A DNA stretch of 64,000 nucleotides from Roseibium sp. HPY-6 (GCF_040530035.1 NZ_JBEWCD010000002.1:2525793-2589792), one strand, 5' to 3'; counted from the first letter of the stretch, positions 53,153 through 63,216 are shown. Program-made: numbers and translations. Notes: generated by a model not told the origin, from the letters alone.

Positions 53153-54673
53153 ATGGCCGGTCAGTTCAAACCTGCCCGTGGCCGTCTCAACGGGACTGGA
53201 CCGGTCGCCGTTGTCGACATCGGCTCCAATTCGGTGCGCCTGGTGATATACGAGCGCAAGGCGCGCACACCGACCATGCTGTTTAACGAAAAACTGCTTG
53301 CAGGGCTCGGCAGGGGCATCGCCACGACGGGGCGGCTTGCCGATGAGTCTGTCGAACTGGCTTTTGGAGAATTGACGCGTTTTCGGACGTTGATCGAACA
53401 TACCGGCTGCAAGGACCTCTACATCGTCGCAACGGCGGCGGCGCGTGATGCGGAAAACGGAAGCGAATTCGTACGCCAGGTCGAAAAATATCTGGAAGCG
53501 CCGGTGCGGATACTCGATGGCAGCGAAGAAGCCTTTTATTCGGCACTGGGCGTGATCGCCGGCTTTTGGCAGCCACGCGGAATTGTCGGTGACATGGGCG
53601 GTGGCAGTCTCGAGCTGGTGGAGATTGATGAGAAGAAGCCGGGGCAGGGGGCAACCATGCCACTTGGGGGGCTGCGCTTGTCCGAGGAGGCCGGTGGATC
53701 GATCCAGAAAGCACGTAAGGTAACTGAAGCTGCCCTGAAGGGATATGATTGGCCGAACCTTGCGCCGGGAGAACGGACCTTTTACGCCGTGGGTGGCACA
53801 TGGCGCTCGCTCGGGCGTTTGCATCTCATGCAGAACGACTATCCGCTCCACGTGATGCATAACTACGAGATGAGCGCAGAAGAGGCGGTCGCGTTTTGCC
53901 GCAAAATCGCCGTCCCTAATCTCGAGGGCGTCGAACTTGCCGAAGTGGTTTCCAAGCAACGGCGTCCGCTCGTGCCAATTGGAGCCGTCGTGCTCGAACA
54001 GGTCCTGACTGCCATGAAGGCGGAGCGACTTGTCTTTTCCGCAACCGGTGTGCGGGAAGGACTGCTGCATGAAAAACTCTCACGCAGCATGCAGGAGCAG
54101 GATCCGGTTATCGAAGCAGCGCGCGAGCTATGTGTCTTGCGGGCCCGGTCACCGGCCCACGCTGAAGAACTGATCGCATGGACCGATGAATTCTTCAGGG
54201 CTCTTGAGATCGAAGAAACGGCAAACGAGAGGCGCTTGCGCCATGCCGCTTGCCTTTTGTCCGATATCGGCTGGCGGGCGCATCCCGACTACCGCGGTGA
54301 GCAGAGCCTGAATATCATTTCCAACGCGTCTTTTGTGGGGCTGGACCATGCCAGCCGCGCCTATCTCGCCGCCGCCGTCTTCTACAGGCATCAGGGCTTG
54401 CGGGAAGGGGCTCTGTCGCAGGTTATCCGGCGGCTGTTCACCGATCGGCTTCGAATTCGCGCAAAGGTTCTGGGTGCAACCTTGCGTGTCGCCTCTTTGC
54501 TGAGTGCTTCAATGGCAGGACTTTTGCCGAAGGTTCGGATCGAAAAAACCGCCAGTGGCCTGGCTCTCGACCTCGGCGGGGACCAGGCGAAGCTCGATGG
54601 TGAACGTTTGCGCAAAAGGGCAGCTCAGCTAGAAAAGGTTATCGATGCCGAGGTGCTGCTGCGTGTGCGATAG
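53153..54673 (+). CDS. ppx: exopolyphosphatase / guanosine pentaphosphate phosphohydrolase family
   Basis: Ppx hydrolyses polyphosphate and is in the sugar kinase-Hsp70-actin fold. The 506-residue protein has VVDIGSNSVRLVIY near residue 19 and GDMGGGSLELVEI near residue 145, the two phosphate-binding loops. A C-terminal HD-like helical domain follows. The start is 1 nt after ppk, so the two form an operon that both makes and degrades polyphosphate. Confidence 0.95.
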   Translation: MAGQFKPARGRLNGTGPVAVVDIGSNSVRLVIYERKARTPTMLFNEKLLAGLGRGIATTGRLADESVELAFGELTRFRTLIEHTGCKDLYIVATAAARDAENGSEFVRQVEKYLEAPVRILDGSEEAFYSALGVIAGFWQPRGIVGDMGGGSLELVEIDEKKPGQGATMPLGGLRLSEEAGGSIQKARKVTEAALKGYDWPNLAPGERTFYAVGGTWRSLGRLHLMQNDYPLHVMHNYEMSAEEAVAFCRKIAVPNLEGVELAEVVSKQRRPLVPIGAVVLEQVLTAMKAERLVFSATGVREGLLHEKLSRSMQEQDPVIEAARELCVLRARSPAHAEELIAWTDEFFRALEIEETANERRLRHAACLLSDIGWRAHPDYRGEQSLNIISNASFVGLDHASRAYLAAAVFYRHQGLREGALSQVIRRLFTDRLRIRAKVLGATLRVASLLSASMAGLLPKVRIEKTASGLALDLGGDQAKLDGERLRKRAAQLEKVIDAEVLLRVR

Positions 54674-54681
54674 GGAGGCCC

Positions 54682-55866
54682 CTATTCGGCTGCCTGTTTT
54701 TTGATTTCGGCGGGAGCGGTCTGTGGCAGGGCGATGATTTGCCTGTCTTGGAAAGCAAGGGCCACCTGGCCGTGTTTGAGTTTTAAGGCAAGTTCGCCGA
54801 AAAGCTCGCGGCGCCATCCTTTCAAGGCTGCGACATCCGCCGCATCATCGGCGGCTATTTTTTCCAGATCGTCCACGGTCGCAATCACCTTGGCCGCCAC
54901 GCCATTGGCTTCGCTGACCATCTTCAAAAGCACTTTCAAAAGATCAACTGCCGCAGCAGAGCCATCAGGCGCCTGACGGCCCTTGGGCAGTTTTGGCAAT
55001 TTCTCTTTGGGAAGTTTCAGTGCGCGGTGTATGGCGTTCAAAATTTCGTCGGCGGATTTTGACCGTTCAAAACCCCTTGGGATTGTTCTGAGCCTGCTGA
55101 TCCCGTCAGGATCTTGAGGTTGTTGCGCGGCAAGTTCGTAAATGGCGTCGTCTTTGATCACGCGGTTACGCGGGACATTCCGAACCTGCGCCTCGCGCTC
55201 ACGCCAGGCCGCCACTTCCATCATGACCGCCAATTCGATCGGCTTTCTGACGCGAAGCTTGAGGCGCCTCCAGGCCTGTTCCGGATCGGCCCGGTAAGTT
55301 CCGACCGATGTCAGCACTTCCATTTCGTCGCGAACCCAGTGGCTGCGATTCTGCTCAGCCAGATTTGCTTTCAGGAACTGATAGGCATCGCGTAAATGGG
55401 TCACGTCTGCGAGCGCATAGTCCAGTTGCTTGTTTGTCAGCGGACGACGCGCCCAATCGGTGAAGCGGGAGGATTTATCTATACGGGCACCCGTTACCTT
55501 GTAAACGAGCTGGTCATAAGAAATGGAATCGCCAAAGCCGCAGACCATTGCGGCAACCTGCGTGTCGAACAAAGGCGCTGGAATCAGTTCGCCAAGATGG
55601 TAGATGATTTCGATATCCTGGCGGGCGGCATGAAAGACCTTCGTGACGTTCTGATCACTCATGAGATCGAAGAACGGGGCCAGGTCCAGACCTTCCGACA
55701 GCGCGTCGACGATAAATGCCATATCCGGCCCGGCCATCTGGATGACGCAAAGTTTCGGCCAGAAAGTGGTCTCACGGAGAAATTCCGTATCCACAGTAAC
55801 GTAGTCGTTGGCAGCGAGCCGCTGACAGGCCGCGGCGAGATCTTTTGTTTTTGTAATCACATGCAT
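54682..55866 (-). CDS. rnd: ribonuclease D
   Basis: RNase D trims 3' ends of tRNA and other stable RNAs. The 394-residue protein has the DEDD exonuclease motifs DTEFLRE near residue 26, FHAARQDIEIIYHL near residue 78, and YALADVTHL near residue 148. An HRDC domain follows. It is convergent with ppx, 8 nt apart, and lies near aspS, a common rhizobial neighbourhood. Confidence 0.95.
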   Translation of the reverse strand: MHVITKTKDLAAACQRLAANDYVTVDTEFLRETTFWPKLCVIQMAGPDMAFIVDALSEGLDLAPFFDLMSDQNVTKVFHAARQDIEIIYHLGELIPAPLFDTQVAAMVCGFGDSISYDQLVYKVTGARIDKSSRFTDWARRPLTNKQLDYALADVTHLRDAYQFLKANLAEQNRSHWVRDEMEVLTSVGTYRADPEQAWRRLKLRVRKPIELAVMMEVAAWREREAQVRNVPRNRVIKDDAIYELAAQQPQDPDGISRLRTIPRGFERSKSADEILNAIHRALKLPKEKLPKLPKGRQAPDGSAAAVDLLKVLLKMVSEANGVAAKVIATVDDLEKIAADDAADVAALKGWRRELFGELALKLKHGQVALAFQDRQIIALPQTAPAEIKKQAAE

Positions 55867-56013
55867 GGTAACGTTCAGCTATAACCGAGTTCTGCCGCTT
55901 TGTCGCCACGAAATGGAACTTTTAGGCGGGAAGCGTCTTGTGGAAGCGCAATAAGTGCGCCTATGTTGATGGGTGCGGTGCGGTAGAAGCTTTGAGGGAG
56001 GAGAGGACCGGAA

Positions 56014-56640
56014 ATGCGCAAGATTCTTGTGGTGAATTCCAAAGGCGGATGCGGCAAGACAACGGTCGCCACGAATCTTGCCGTTGCGCTCGCGATGCGC
56101 GGAGAGGATGTGGCCCTGGCCGATGCGGACCGGCAGAAATCGAGTCTGTCCTGGGTCAAGCGCCGCCCCAAGTCGCTTGCGAAGATCGAGGCTCTCAACT
56201 GGAGCAAGGAAGGGGCCATCGGCGACAAGGACAAAACCCTCGATGCGATCGTGATTGATGGTCCGGGCGGGTTGCGCTCGGAACTTGCAAAAAACCTGGT
56301 TGCCGAAGCTTCCGACATTGTCGTTCCGGTGTTGGCGTCGGCATTCGATTGGAATGCTACCTTGAAGTTTCTGGACAACATCTCTGACATCAAGAAGGTC
56401 AGAAAGGGCAAGGCCGAGATTTTTGTTGTCGCCAACCGGATCAACCGGCGTTCAACGCAGGTCGCGGATCTGGAACAGACGCTTTCGAAAAAAGGATATC
56501 CATTGCTTGCAAGGATCTCCGACCGGGTTCTTTACGCGCGCCACGCCGCGAACGGGACAGGCGTTTTCGACAACGCGGACGCAAAGGCCCACGAGGTGCG
56601 GGGCCAATGGCATCCTGTGCTGCAGGCCGTGGATAGCTAA
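56014..56640 (+). CDS. orphan ParA-family ATPase
   Basis: The 208-residue protein has a deviant Walker A KGGCGKTT at residues 10-17, the motif DADRQKSS with Asp37/Asp39, and IDGPGG near residue 81. This defines the ParA/MinD ATPase class that positions cargo on the nucleoid or membrane. No ParB-like gene is adjacent, so it is not the chromosomal parAB pair. It is divergent from rnd, and its stop is 26 nt from the end of the next gene on the opposite strand. The partner is unknown. Confidence 0.85.
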   Translation: MRKILVVNSKGGCGKTTVATNLAVALAMRGEDVALADADRQKSSLSWVKRRPKSLAKIEALNWSKEGAIGDKDKTLDAIVIDGPGGLRSELAKNLVAEASDIVVPVLASAFDWNATLKFLDNISDIKKVRKGKAEIFVVANRINRRSTQVADLEQTLSKKGYPLLARISDRVLYARHAANGTGVFDNADAKAHEVRGQWHPVLQAVDS

Positions 56641-56666
56641 GGTGCCCGCCCGGCTAAGAGGCTGGT

Positions 56667-56912
56667 TCACTCGATCGGGAGTTTCGCCGCCAGAGCCTCA
56701 AATTCTTGTGCAGTCAGTCCTGTGAGCGATGGCATCTCTGTATCAAAGAACCGGGAATCGTTGACAGCCCAAAAAATGAGGGATCGAACGGCCGAGAGTT
56801 CCGACTTCGAAATTGGCGGTATCGGTATCTCGTCCGCAATCCGGACGCGGATCTTTTCCGCGAGCTGCCGGGGAACCGATGTTGTTATGATTAGTTCCCT
56901 TTCTTCTTCCAT
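56667..56912 (-). CDS. 81-residue protein of unknown function
   Basis: The product begins MEEERELIITTSVPRQLAEK and is mixed-charge, with no cysteine and no membrane segment. The early strand-helix pattern could fit a small DNA-binding or partner protein, but I recognise no family. The ATG at 56912 lacks a clear ribosome site. It converges on the ParA gene, with 26 nt between their stops. Confidence 0.5.
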   Translation of the reverse strand: MEEERELIITTSVPRQLAEKIRVRIADEIPIPPISKSELSAVRSLIFWAVNDSRFFDTEMPSLTGLTAQEFEALAAKLPIE

Positions 56913-57150
56913 GCTTATCAGGGCCCAGAGTATGGCTTCGGTCAGAGTCTCGGGTACGGTGCGGGCAGCTTTTCATTGATATGCGCGTGAAATTTTGATC
57001 GGTGGATGCACATCTTGCACGGTTCAACAAGCACCGCTTACGCCTCTCCCTTGACTTTCGCCCCGCAACATGGCTTGTGCAGCCCGACACGGCCTGCCTT
57101 CGGCGGGCCGTTATGATTTTTCATGCCAAGAAGACTGCCGAGGAATTAGC

Positions 57151-58932
57151 ATGCACCCCTACCGTAGCCACACATGCGGTGATCTCCGTCTGTCCGACGA
57201 AGGCCAGACAATCCGTCTTTCCGGTTGGGTCCACAGGGTCCGCGATCACGGCGGGGTGCTCTTCATCGATCTTCGTGACCATTACGGCGTGACCCAGTGC
57301 GTTGTGGATCCCGATTCCGCTGCATTCGGTCTTGCGGAAACGGTGCGCTCTGAATGGTGCATTCGTATCGACGGTAATGTGAAGAAACGTACCGACGAGA
57401 CCATCAATCCGGAACTCCCAACGGGCGAGATCGAGATTTTCATTCGCGAAATGGAAGTACTTGGCTCCGCCAAGGAACTGCCGCTTCCGGTTTTCGGCGA
57501 TCTGGAATACCCGGAAGAAGTCCGGCTGAAGTACCGCTTCCTCGATCTGCGGCGCGAGAAGCTGCATGCCAACATGATGCTGCGCTCTGAAGTTATCCGG
57601 GACTTGCGCGACCGCATGTGGTCCATCGGTTTCAACGAGTTTCAGACGCCGATCCTCACGGCGTCCTCTCCTGAAGGTGCACGCGATTTCCTCGTGCCGT
57701 CGCGTCTGCATCCTGGCAAGTTCTACGCGTTGCCGCAGGCGCCGCAGCAGTTCAAACAGCTGCTGATGGTTTCCGGCTTCGACAAGTATTTCCAGATAGC
57801 GCCGTGTTTCCGCGACGAAGATCCGCGCGCAGACCGCTCGCCGACTGATTTCTATCAGCTCGACCTGGAAATGTCGTTTGTTACCCAGCAGGACGTCTTC
57901 GACACGATCGAACCAGTCATGGCAGGCTGCTTTGAAAGGTTCGGCAAGGGAAGACCGGTCAACCGCAATTGGCCGCAGATCGCCTACAAGGATTCCGCGC
58001 TTTGGTACGGCACCGACAAGCCGGACCTCCGGAACCCGATCAAGATGCAGATCGTGTCCGAGCATTTCGCAGGATCCGGGTTTGCCATCTTCGCCAAGCT
58101 GCTGGAGCAGCCGGGAACGGAAATCCGCGCGATACCGGCACCAAAAGGCGGCAGCCGCAAGTTCTGCGACCGGATGAACAAGTTCGCGCAGGGCGAAGGC
58201 CTTCCGGGAATGGGGTACATTTTCTGGCGCAAGGCCGAAGACGGATCGATGGAGGCGGCGGGTCCGCTTGCCAAGAACATCGGTCCGGAGCGGACCGAAG
58301 CCATCCGTGTCCAGCTTGGTCTGGAAGTGGGCGATGCCGCCTTCTTCCTGGGCGGCAAACCGAAACATTTCGAGCCGGTTGCTGCAAAAGCGCGTGTGAT
58401 CATTGGCGAAGAACTCGGCCATACGGACATGGATCGCTTTGAGTTTGCCTGGATCGTCGATTTTCCGATCTACGAACGCGACGACGAAACCGGCGAGATC
58501 GATTTCGAACACAACCCATTCTCCATGCCGCAGGGTGGAATGGAAGCCCTCGACGGTGATCCTCTCGATGTCAAAGGCTGGCAATACGATCTGGCATGTA
58601 ACGGTCATGAACTCGTGTCCGGCGCAATTCGGAACCACAAGCCTGACATCATGTACAAGGCCTTCGAAATCGCTGGCTATCCGGCAGAAGAGGTCGACAA
58701 GCGATTTGGCGGCATGGTCAATGCCTTCCAGTATGGCGCACCGCCCCACGGCGGGTGTGCCGCTGGTATCGACCGCATGGTGATGCTGCTGGCAGACGAA
58801 GCAAATATCCGCGAAGTGATGCTCTTCCCGATGAACCAGAAAGCGGAAGACCTCATGATGGGCGCCCCGAGCGAAGCAACCGCTGCTCAGCTGCGTGATC
58901 TGCACCTGCGCTTGAACCTGCCCGAGGAGTAA
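57151..58932 (+). CDS. aspS: aspartyl-tRNA synthetase
   Basis: AspRS charges tRNA-Asp and, in many alphaproteobacteria, also tRNA-Asn for later amidation. The 593-residue class II enzyme has an N-terminal OB-fold ([13 protein letters not shown]), motif 1 through the [21 protein letters not shown] region, motif 2 [19 protein letters not shown] and motif 3 [12 protein letters not shown] 57151 has GAGGA 9 nt upstream. A bidirectional terminator follows. Confidence 0.97.
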   Translation: MHPYRSHTCGDLRLSDEGQTIRLSGWVHRVRDHGGVLFIDLRDHYGVTQCVVDPDSAAFGLAETVRSEWCIRIDGNVKKRTDETINPELPTGEIEIFIREMEVLGSAKELPLPVFGDLEYPEEVRLKYRFLDLRREKLHANMMLRSEVIRDLRDRMWSIGFNEFQTPILTASSPEGARDFLVPSRLHPGKFYALPQAPQQFKQLLMVSGFDKYFQIAPCFRDEDPRADRSPTDFYQLDLEMSFVTQQDVFDTIEPVMAGCFERFGKGRPVNRNWPQIAYKDSALWYGTDKPDLRNPIKMQIVSEHFAGSGFAIFAKLLEQPGTEIRAIPAPKGGSRKFCDRMNKFAQGEGLPGMGYIFWRKAEDGSMEAAGPLAKNIGPERTEAIRVQLGLEVGDAAFFLGGKPKHFEPVAAKARVIIGEELGHTDMDRFEFAWIVDFPIYERDDETGEIDFEHNPFSMPQGGMEALDGDPLDVKGWQYDLACNGHELVSGAIRNHKPDIMYKAFEIAGYPAEEVDKRFGGMVNAFQYGAPPHGGCAAGIDRMVMLLADEANIREVMLFPMNQKAEDLMMGAPSEATAAQLRDLHLRLNLPEE

Positions 58933-58994
58933 ACCCTCTCGAGTGATGCCGCGGGTCTGAGCTCGCGATACAGCTCACGACATGTCCGATCAGC

Positions 58995-59038
58995 AACAAA
59001 AAAGCCCGGGAAAATCCCGGGCTTTTCGTTTTTTTTTT
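58995..59038. terminator. bidirectional rho-independent terminator
   Basis: AAAGCCCGGG and CCCGGGCTTT form a 10-bp stem around AAAAT at 59001-59025. A T-tract follows on the plus side (after aspS), and an A-tract precedes it, giving a T-tract on the minus side for the convergent gene. Confidence 0.92.
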
Positions 59039-59047
59039 GACCAACGC

Positions 59048-60220
59048 TCACTGATTTGCGGTGATACCGACTGACAGGATCTGCGGGATCATCTGGGGCG
59101 CCAGCATGGCTGTTCCCATAACTTGCGAAAACGGCACCGGCGCTCCGGGGGCGGCAACAACCTCGAGGGAACCGGGGGTGTTCAGATACTCGGTCACGGC
59201 TTGCGCCACCTGGCCTTCGAGTTCCTTGTTCTGAAGCATTCCAAGCATCAGCGGGAGGCTGCCTGTCAGGCCTGCGACATAGACCGGCACCTCGACGCCC
59301 GCCTTTTGAGCTTCCTGATCAAGAATGCGACCAGTCAGCGATGCATCGTCGAGCCGGATCTTGGCGTTGACGAGCGTCACGTTCTGCAGAAGGCCCATGG
59401 CTTCTTCCGGCTTGTTGGATTTCTCCTCAAGCTGTTCGATCACTTCACGTGTGACACCGCCAAGCGCGAGCGAGATCGAAAGACTTGCTGCATCCTTTGC
59501 GTCGATCTTCAACTCAGGAATGTCGATCGTCGCAGCTTCCGGGTCCCACTTGCCGGATGCGGAGACATCCAGTGACAAGGTCTCATACCCAAGTTCCCTG
59601 AGCGACTTCGTTTCTTCCGCTTCCAACTGGTTGACGTCAATGATCGCGCCTGTCAGCGAGAAAGTGCCTGAGGTCGGCAGGTCTCCGTCCATACTGTCGA
59701 TAGAAGACGATATCGCGGCAATGTCGGCGACTTTCCCGTCTTCATCCTGGATCTGGACGTTTTTGATGTCCACGGTCTTGTACCCCGGGCTTCCGGCGCC
59801 GCCGCTCGCCGCCTCTTCTGCAGAGGGCAGCACGAGTTCGGTCGCATCAAGCGATTCCAGGGACATGCCACCATCATCCGAGGCAAGCTGCAGCGATTGC
59901 AAGCTGAGGGCATCAAGCTTCAGCCTGCCGCCGTCGAGTATCGCACCGCCGTTCAGGACGGTTGTTGCGATAGTGACTTTTGCGTTCTGGTCATTTTCGT
60001 CCGTGATTACAAGGTTCTCGATCGTAACAGCGTTGCCCGATTCGTTGACGGCACCGTAGCTTTCGACAGTTCCTTCCTGACCATCCAGAACGGTCAGGAA
60101 TGCATCGGCAATCTCGTTGCCGGTCGGGTCGAAGGCGAGGGTCGGCGTGGCTTGAATTGCGATCAGGCTGACGGCCGTGCAAAGACCAATCGTAATTTTG
60201 GACGAAGGGGAAAACATCAT
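59048..60220 (-). CDS. exported protein of unknown function
   Basis: The 390-residue protein has a signal peptide (residues about 1-29, ending TLA). The mature protein is acidic, rich in Ala, Ser, Leu and Asp, and appears to consist of repeated beta strands (for example SLQSLQLASDDGG, SLESLDATELVLPS). No catalytic motif is visible. I start it at ATG 60220, which has GTGGAG 6 nt upstream; an ATG at 60235 has no ribosome site. The PfkB gene lies upstream on the same strand, 121 nt away. Confidence 0.65.
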   Translation of the reverse strand: MMFSPSSKITIGLCTAVSLIAIQATPTLAFDPTGNEIADAFLTVLDGQEGTVESYGAVNESGNAVTIENLVITDENDQNAKVTIATTVLNGGAILDGGRLKLDALSLQSLQLASDDGGMSLESLDATELVLPSAEEAASGGAGSPGYKTVDIKNVQIQDEDGKVADIAAISSSIDSMDGDLPTSGTFSLTGAIIDVNQLEAEETKSLRELGYETLSLDVSASGKWDPEAATIDIPELKIDAKDAASLSISLALGGVTREVIEQLEEKSNKPEEAMGLLQNVTLVNAKIRLDDASLTGRILDQEAQKAGVEVPVYVAGLTGSLPLMLGMLQNKELEGQVAQAVTEYLNTPGSLEVVAAPGAPVPFSQVMGTAMLAPQMIPQILSVGITANQ

Positions 60221-60341
60221 TTGAAACTCCACCATGAAAAGGCGCGCTCACTCTGCTCCAAGTTTGGTGCAGAGGCAAGGCGTAAGCCTGCAGGGCGATC
60301 AAGCTCCTGGCGGAGATACTGAGGTCTTGGTTATTGCCTTC

Positions 60342-61241
60342 TTAAGCAGCGGACTTTTCGGGAAACTCCTCTATTGCCCTTTTGACGTCCTCCAGCGTTG
60401 GAAGGCTGGCTTCGTTGCCAAGATGCTGGATGGCGTGCGTCGATGCTCCGCGCGCAAACGCGAAATGGTCGGCCCAGCTGCGTTCCGGCCACTGGAGATA
60501 CGAGGCGATATAGGCGCCGTGAAAAACGTCCCCGGCGCCGTTTGAATCAACGACTTTCTGAAGCGGAACGCTGAGTGCAGGCAACGTTTTGTCCGAGCCG
60601 CCCGCTTCGTACCAGACCATGCCGCGTTCTCCGAGCGTCACAGCGCCGACGGGGCAGTTTTTGGATCGCAGATAGTTGAGCGTTTCGCCTGTGGTCTTGC
60701 CCAATTGTTGACAGAAGCGCTCAGATACGACAGCGATGTCGATGTGCTCCAGCAATTCGTCGGTGTTTTCGCGGACAGCGCCACCGTCCAGCGATGTCAG
60801 GATGCCGAGGTTCTTGCAGGTGGCGGCATAGTGATGAGCCGCATCGGGCATATGCCCATCCAGATGGAGCGCCTTTGTGCCTCTCAGCGTCAAAGGCGGA
60901 AACGGGTGCAGGAAATCATTGTCACGGCAGCGGACAATGGCGCGTTTACCTGATTTGGGCATGATGAAGGAGAGCGAAGATTCGCGTACCTTGCGGCCGT
61001 GAACAGAGATGCCGTAAGCGGCCGCCATGTCCAGGAACATGCGGGCTAGCCAGTCATCGGCGAGCGAGCAAAGGATTTCCGGCTTGCCGCCGAGCTTTGC
61101 GCAGCAAAACGCTGCAGTGACCGCATTTCCGCCAAAGCTGATTGCATAGTCCTTGGCAATCGCCTTCTCATCACCCGTCGGCAGACTGTCGGTCAAAAAC
61201 GTAACGTCGATATAGGCTTGTCCTACAAACAGTGCCTGCAT
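60342..61241 (-). CDS. PfkB family carbohydrate kinase
   Basis: The 299-residue protein is a ribokinase-type sugar or nucleoside kinase. The PfkB signature near the end is VDSNGAGDVFHGAY, whose Asp is the catalytic base. The first signature region is ISFGGNAVTAAFCCAKLGG. ATG 61241 has GGGAG 6 nt upstream. The substrate is not evident, and no sugar transporter is adjacent. Confidence 0.88.
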   Translation of the reverse strand: MQALFVGQAYIDVTFLTDSLPTGDEKAIAKDYAISFGGNAVTAAFCCAKLGGKPEILCSLADDWLARMFLDMAAAYGISVHGRKVRESSLSFIMPKSGKRAIVRCRDNDFLHPFPPLTLRGTKALHLDGHMPDAAHHYAATCKNLGILTSLDGGAVRENTDELLEHIDIAVVSERFCQQLGKTTGETLNYLRSKNCPVGAVTLGERGMVWYEAGGSDKTLPALSVPLQKVVDSNGAGDVFHGAYIASYLQWPERSWADHFAFARGASTHAIQHLGNEASLPTLEDVKRAIEEFPEKSAA

Positions 61242-61341
61242 GAGGTTCTCCCACTATCCGTTCATTCGCCCTGTTCGCACCTAAACACAGGCACTGCGTC
61301 AGCAGCTTTGATCTGGATGAAACCGCGACCTATTCAGTCCT

Positions 61342-61387
61342 TGTTTACCCAGATCGGCCATGGTCAGAAAGAGTTTATTGGTAAACA
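61342..61387. repeat. 8-bp inverted repeat upstream of the EAL gene
   Basis: TGTTTACC (61342-61349) and GGTAAACA (61380-61387) are exact complements separated by 30 nt and end 9 nt before the chosen EAL start. They could form an operator pair or a hairpin over the ribosome site. Confidence 0.4.
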
Positions 61388-61396
61388 GGCCCAGTT

Positions 61397-63040
61397 TTGT
61401 CGTTCCGGTACATTGGCTTTGCAAAGACAGTGATGATCGCCCTTTTCCTGGCGACGACACCTCTGTTTGCCATCAATATCATTTTGAACCAGTTTGCCGA
61501 GCGTCGCGCCATCACCGAAATGGAAGCGATGGGACAGGTGTCTATCCGTCGCGCCGAAGAAGCGATCAGCACGACGGTTTCGCTTTTGCAGCGCCTCGAC
61601 CGGGACGGTGTTCAAACCTGCAGTGCGGAAGATCGCGTCATCTACGAAAAGCTGATCGTTGAACACGGAATGATCGACGCTCTCGGGCTGGCCGATTCTG
61701 CCGGTCAGCGCATGTGTATCATTCCCGACCGCGAACTTGCCGGAAAAATCATCCTGCCACCCGCCCGCGAGGAGGGACCTCTTGTTGGCATCGGCATGCT
61801 GGATCGTGAATATCTGGGCGCAAGAGCGGCAGTAATCAGCTGGGACCTGAAAGACAGTACGCGTTTGTTCGCAGAGGTCACGCCCGCCGTGATCGCAATG
61901 GATCCCGGGCCTGAATATCTCAGATCCTATCGCAGGGCCGAGCTGCGCCTCGGCGACAATCTTCTTTGGTACAATGTCGGAGGCTACAACTCAGAGGAAT
62001 CCAAGCCCGAGGGAACCATCTCGGTTGATGTGATGTCGGAACTCTATCCGCTTGTCGCAACCGTCACTGCTCCGGAATCCGCAGCACTTTATGTGGTCAA
62101 GGATCTCAAAGTGGTCGCAGCTGCGGCATGCGCGGGGATCGCGGTTCTCTTTGTTGCGATCGGTGTCTGGCTGTCGTGGCGGCCGGAGAGCGAAGCGAAT
62201 GACGAGTTTATCGCAGCGATCCGGAACGGTGAATTTATCCCGTTCTATCAGCCTGTTATGGATATTGAGAGCCTCAGACTGCGTGGATGCGAGGTGCTGA
62301 TGCGCTGGAAACGGCCTAACGGCATGATCGTGTCGCCGGGGCAGTTTATGGCATATGCGGAAAACAACGGTCATATCTTCGACATGACCCGGCACATGAT
62401 GCGTATCTCTTCGGAAGAGGTTGGCGATCTTTACGGCGACAACCCTGACTTCAAATTGTCGATCAACCTTTTCGCCGGCCATTTCCTTGATCGCGAGGTG
62501 GTCGCCGACATCAAGTCGATCTTTGAGAAGTCGAAGATTTCGTTCCAGCAGATTGTTGTCGAAGTCACGGAGCGGCACCCGCTTGAAGATATGGAATTGG
62601 CGCGCAAGATCATGGCAGAGCTTCAGGCTCTCGGTGTTCGCGTGGCGCTGGACGATGTCGGCACCGGACACGGCGGTATGGCCTATCTTCAAAAGCTCGG
62701 CGTTGACATTATCAAGATCGACAAGATGTTCATCGACACGATCAGTTCCGACGACAATTCCACCACGATCGTGGATTCCATGGTGGAACTGGCCGACAAC
62801 CTCGGCATGGGCATCATCGCCGAAGGTGTTGAACAGGAAGAGCAAATTGAGCGCTTGCTCGAACTCGGCGTTACCGCGGCTCAAGGCTATTTCTTTGCCG
62901 CGCCCATGCCCGCAAATGAGTTCATCGAATTTGCCGAGCGCATGGAAGTTGAAGCGCGCGAGCGGGCCCGTCTGGCCGCTGAGGCTGCTGCGGCCGAGCA
63001 GGCGGCAAACGAAGCCGCGATGTCTGACGCTGCCGCATGA
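61397..63040 (+). CDS. membrane CSS-type EAL cyclic-di-GMP phosphodiesterase
   Basis: The 547-residue protein has a membrane helix at about residues 10-30, a periplasmic domain with Cys75 (CSA) and Cys107 (RMCIIP) as in the CSS domain, and a second helix at about 238-260. The cytoplasmic EAL domain (about 270-515) has E299 in EVL, N357, E389, DDVGTG at 419-424, K440 and E476, so all catalytic positions are present and hydrolysis of c-di-GMP is expected. The CSS cysteines suggest redox control. The C-terminus is Ala/Glu-rich. The start is unclear: TTG 61397 is the best fit because it keeps the first helix, and an ATG at 61433 would shorten it. Confidence 0.85.
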   Translation: MSFRYIGFAKTVMIALFLATTPLFAINIILNQFAERRAITEMEAMGQVSIRRAEEAISTTVSLLQRLDRDGVQTCSAEDRVIYEKLIVEHGMIDALGLADSAGQRMCIIPDRELAGKIILPPAREEGPLVGIGMLDREYLGARAAVISWDLKDSTRLFAEVTPAVIAMDPGPEYLRSYRRAELRLGDNLLWYNVGGYNSEESKPEGTISVDVMSELYPLVATVTAPESAALYVVKDLKVVAAAACAGIAVLFVAIGVWLSWRPESEANDEFIAAIRNGEFIPFYQPVMDIESLRLRGCEVLMRWKRPNGMIVSPGQFMAYAENNGHIFDMTRHMMRISSEEVGDLYGDNPDFKLSINLFAGHFLDREVVADIKSIFEKSKISFQQIVVEVTERHPLEDMELARKIMAELQALGVRVALDDVGTGHGGMAYLQKLGVDIIKIDKMFIDTISSDDNSTTIVDSMVELADNLGMGIIAEGVEQEEQIERLLELGVTAAQGYFFAAPMPANEFIEFAERMEVEARERARLAAEAAAAEQAANEAAMSDAAA

Positions 63041-63156
63041 GCACCGGCAGGACATCTTCAAAGCACCACCTGACCAAACCTGAAAGCTGAACGCAGCAAC
63101 TCTCGTCGCTTCACGCGATTGGCAACTCGCGTCACTTTTGTTTTTCGTATTCGGTC

Positions 63157-63185
63157 TTGTCTGTACCGGCTGGACGGTTTATATG
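63157..63185 (+). promoter_or_regulatory. candidate promoter of the TetR gene
   Basis: TTGTCT (63157-63162) and TATATG (63180-63185) are separated by 17 nt. The first operator-like copy overlaps this promoter, so binding there would block it. Confidence 0.5.
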
Positions 63186-63215
63186 CGAGGTAACTGTACT
63201 GACTGGACGGTATAA
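63161..63215. promoter_or_regulatory. two tandem operator-like copies upstream of the TetR gene
   Basis: Two 22-nt copies lie at 63161-63182 and 63194-63215. They match at 18 of 22 positions, and their starts are 33 nt apart, about three helical turns. Each has CTGTAC at one end and CTGGACGGT toward the other, and the first contains an imperfect palindrome ACCGGC-TG-GACGGT. The second ends 1 nt before the TetR start codon. Confidence 0.65.
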
Positions 63216-63216
63216 A

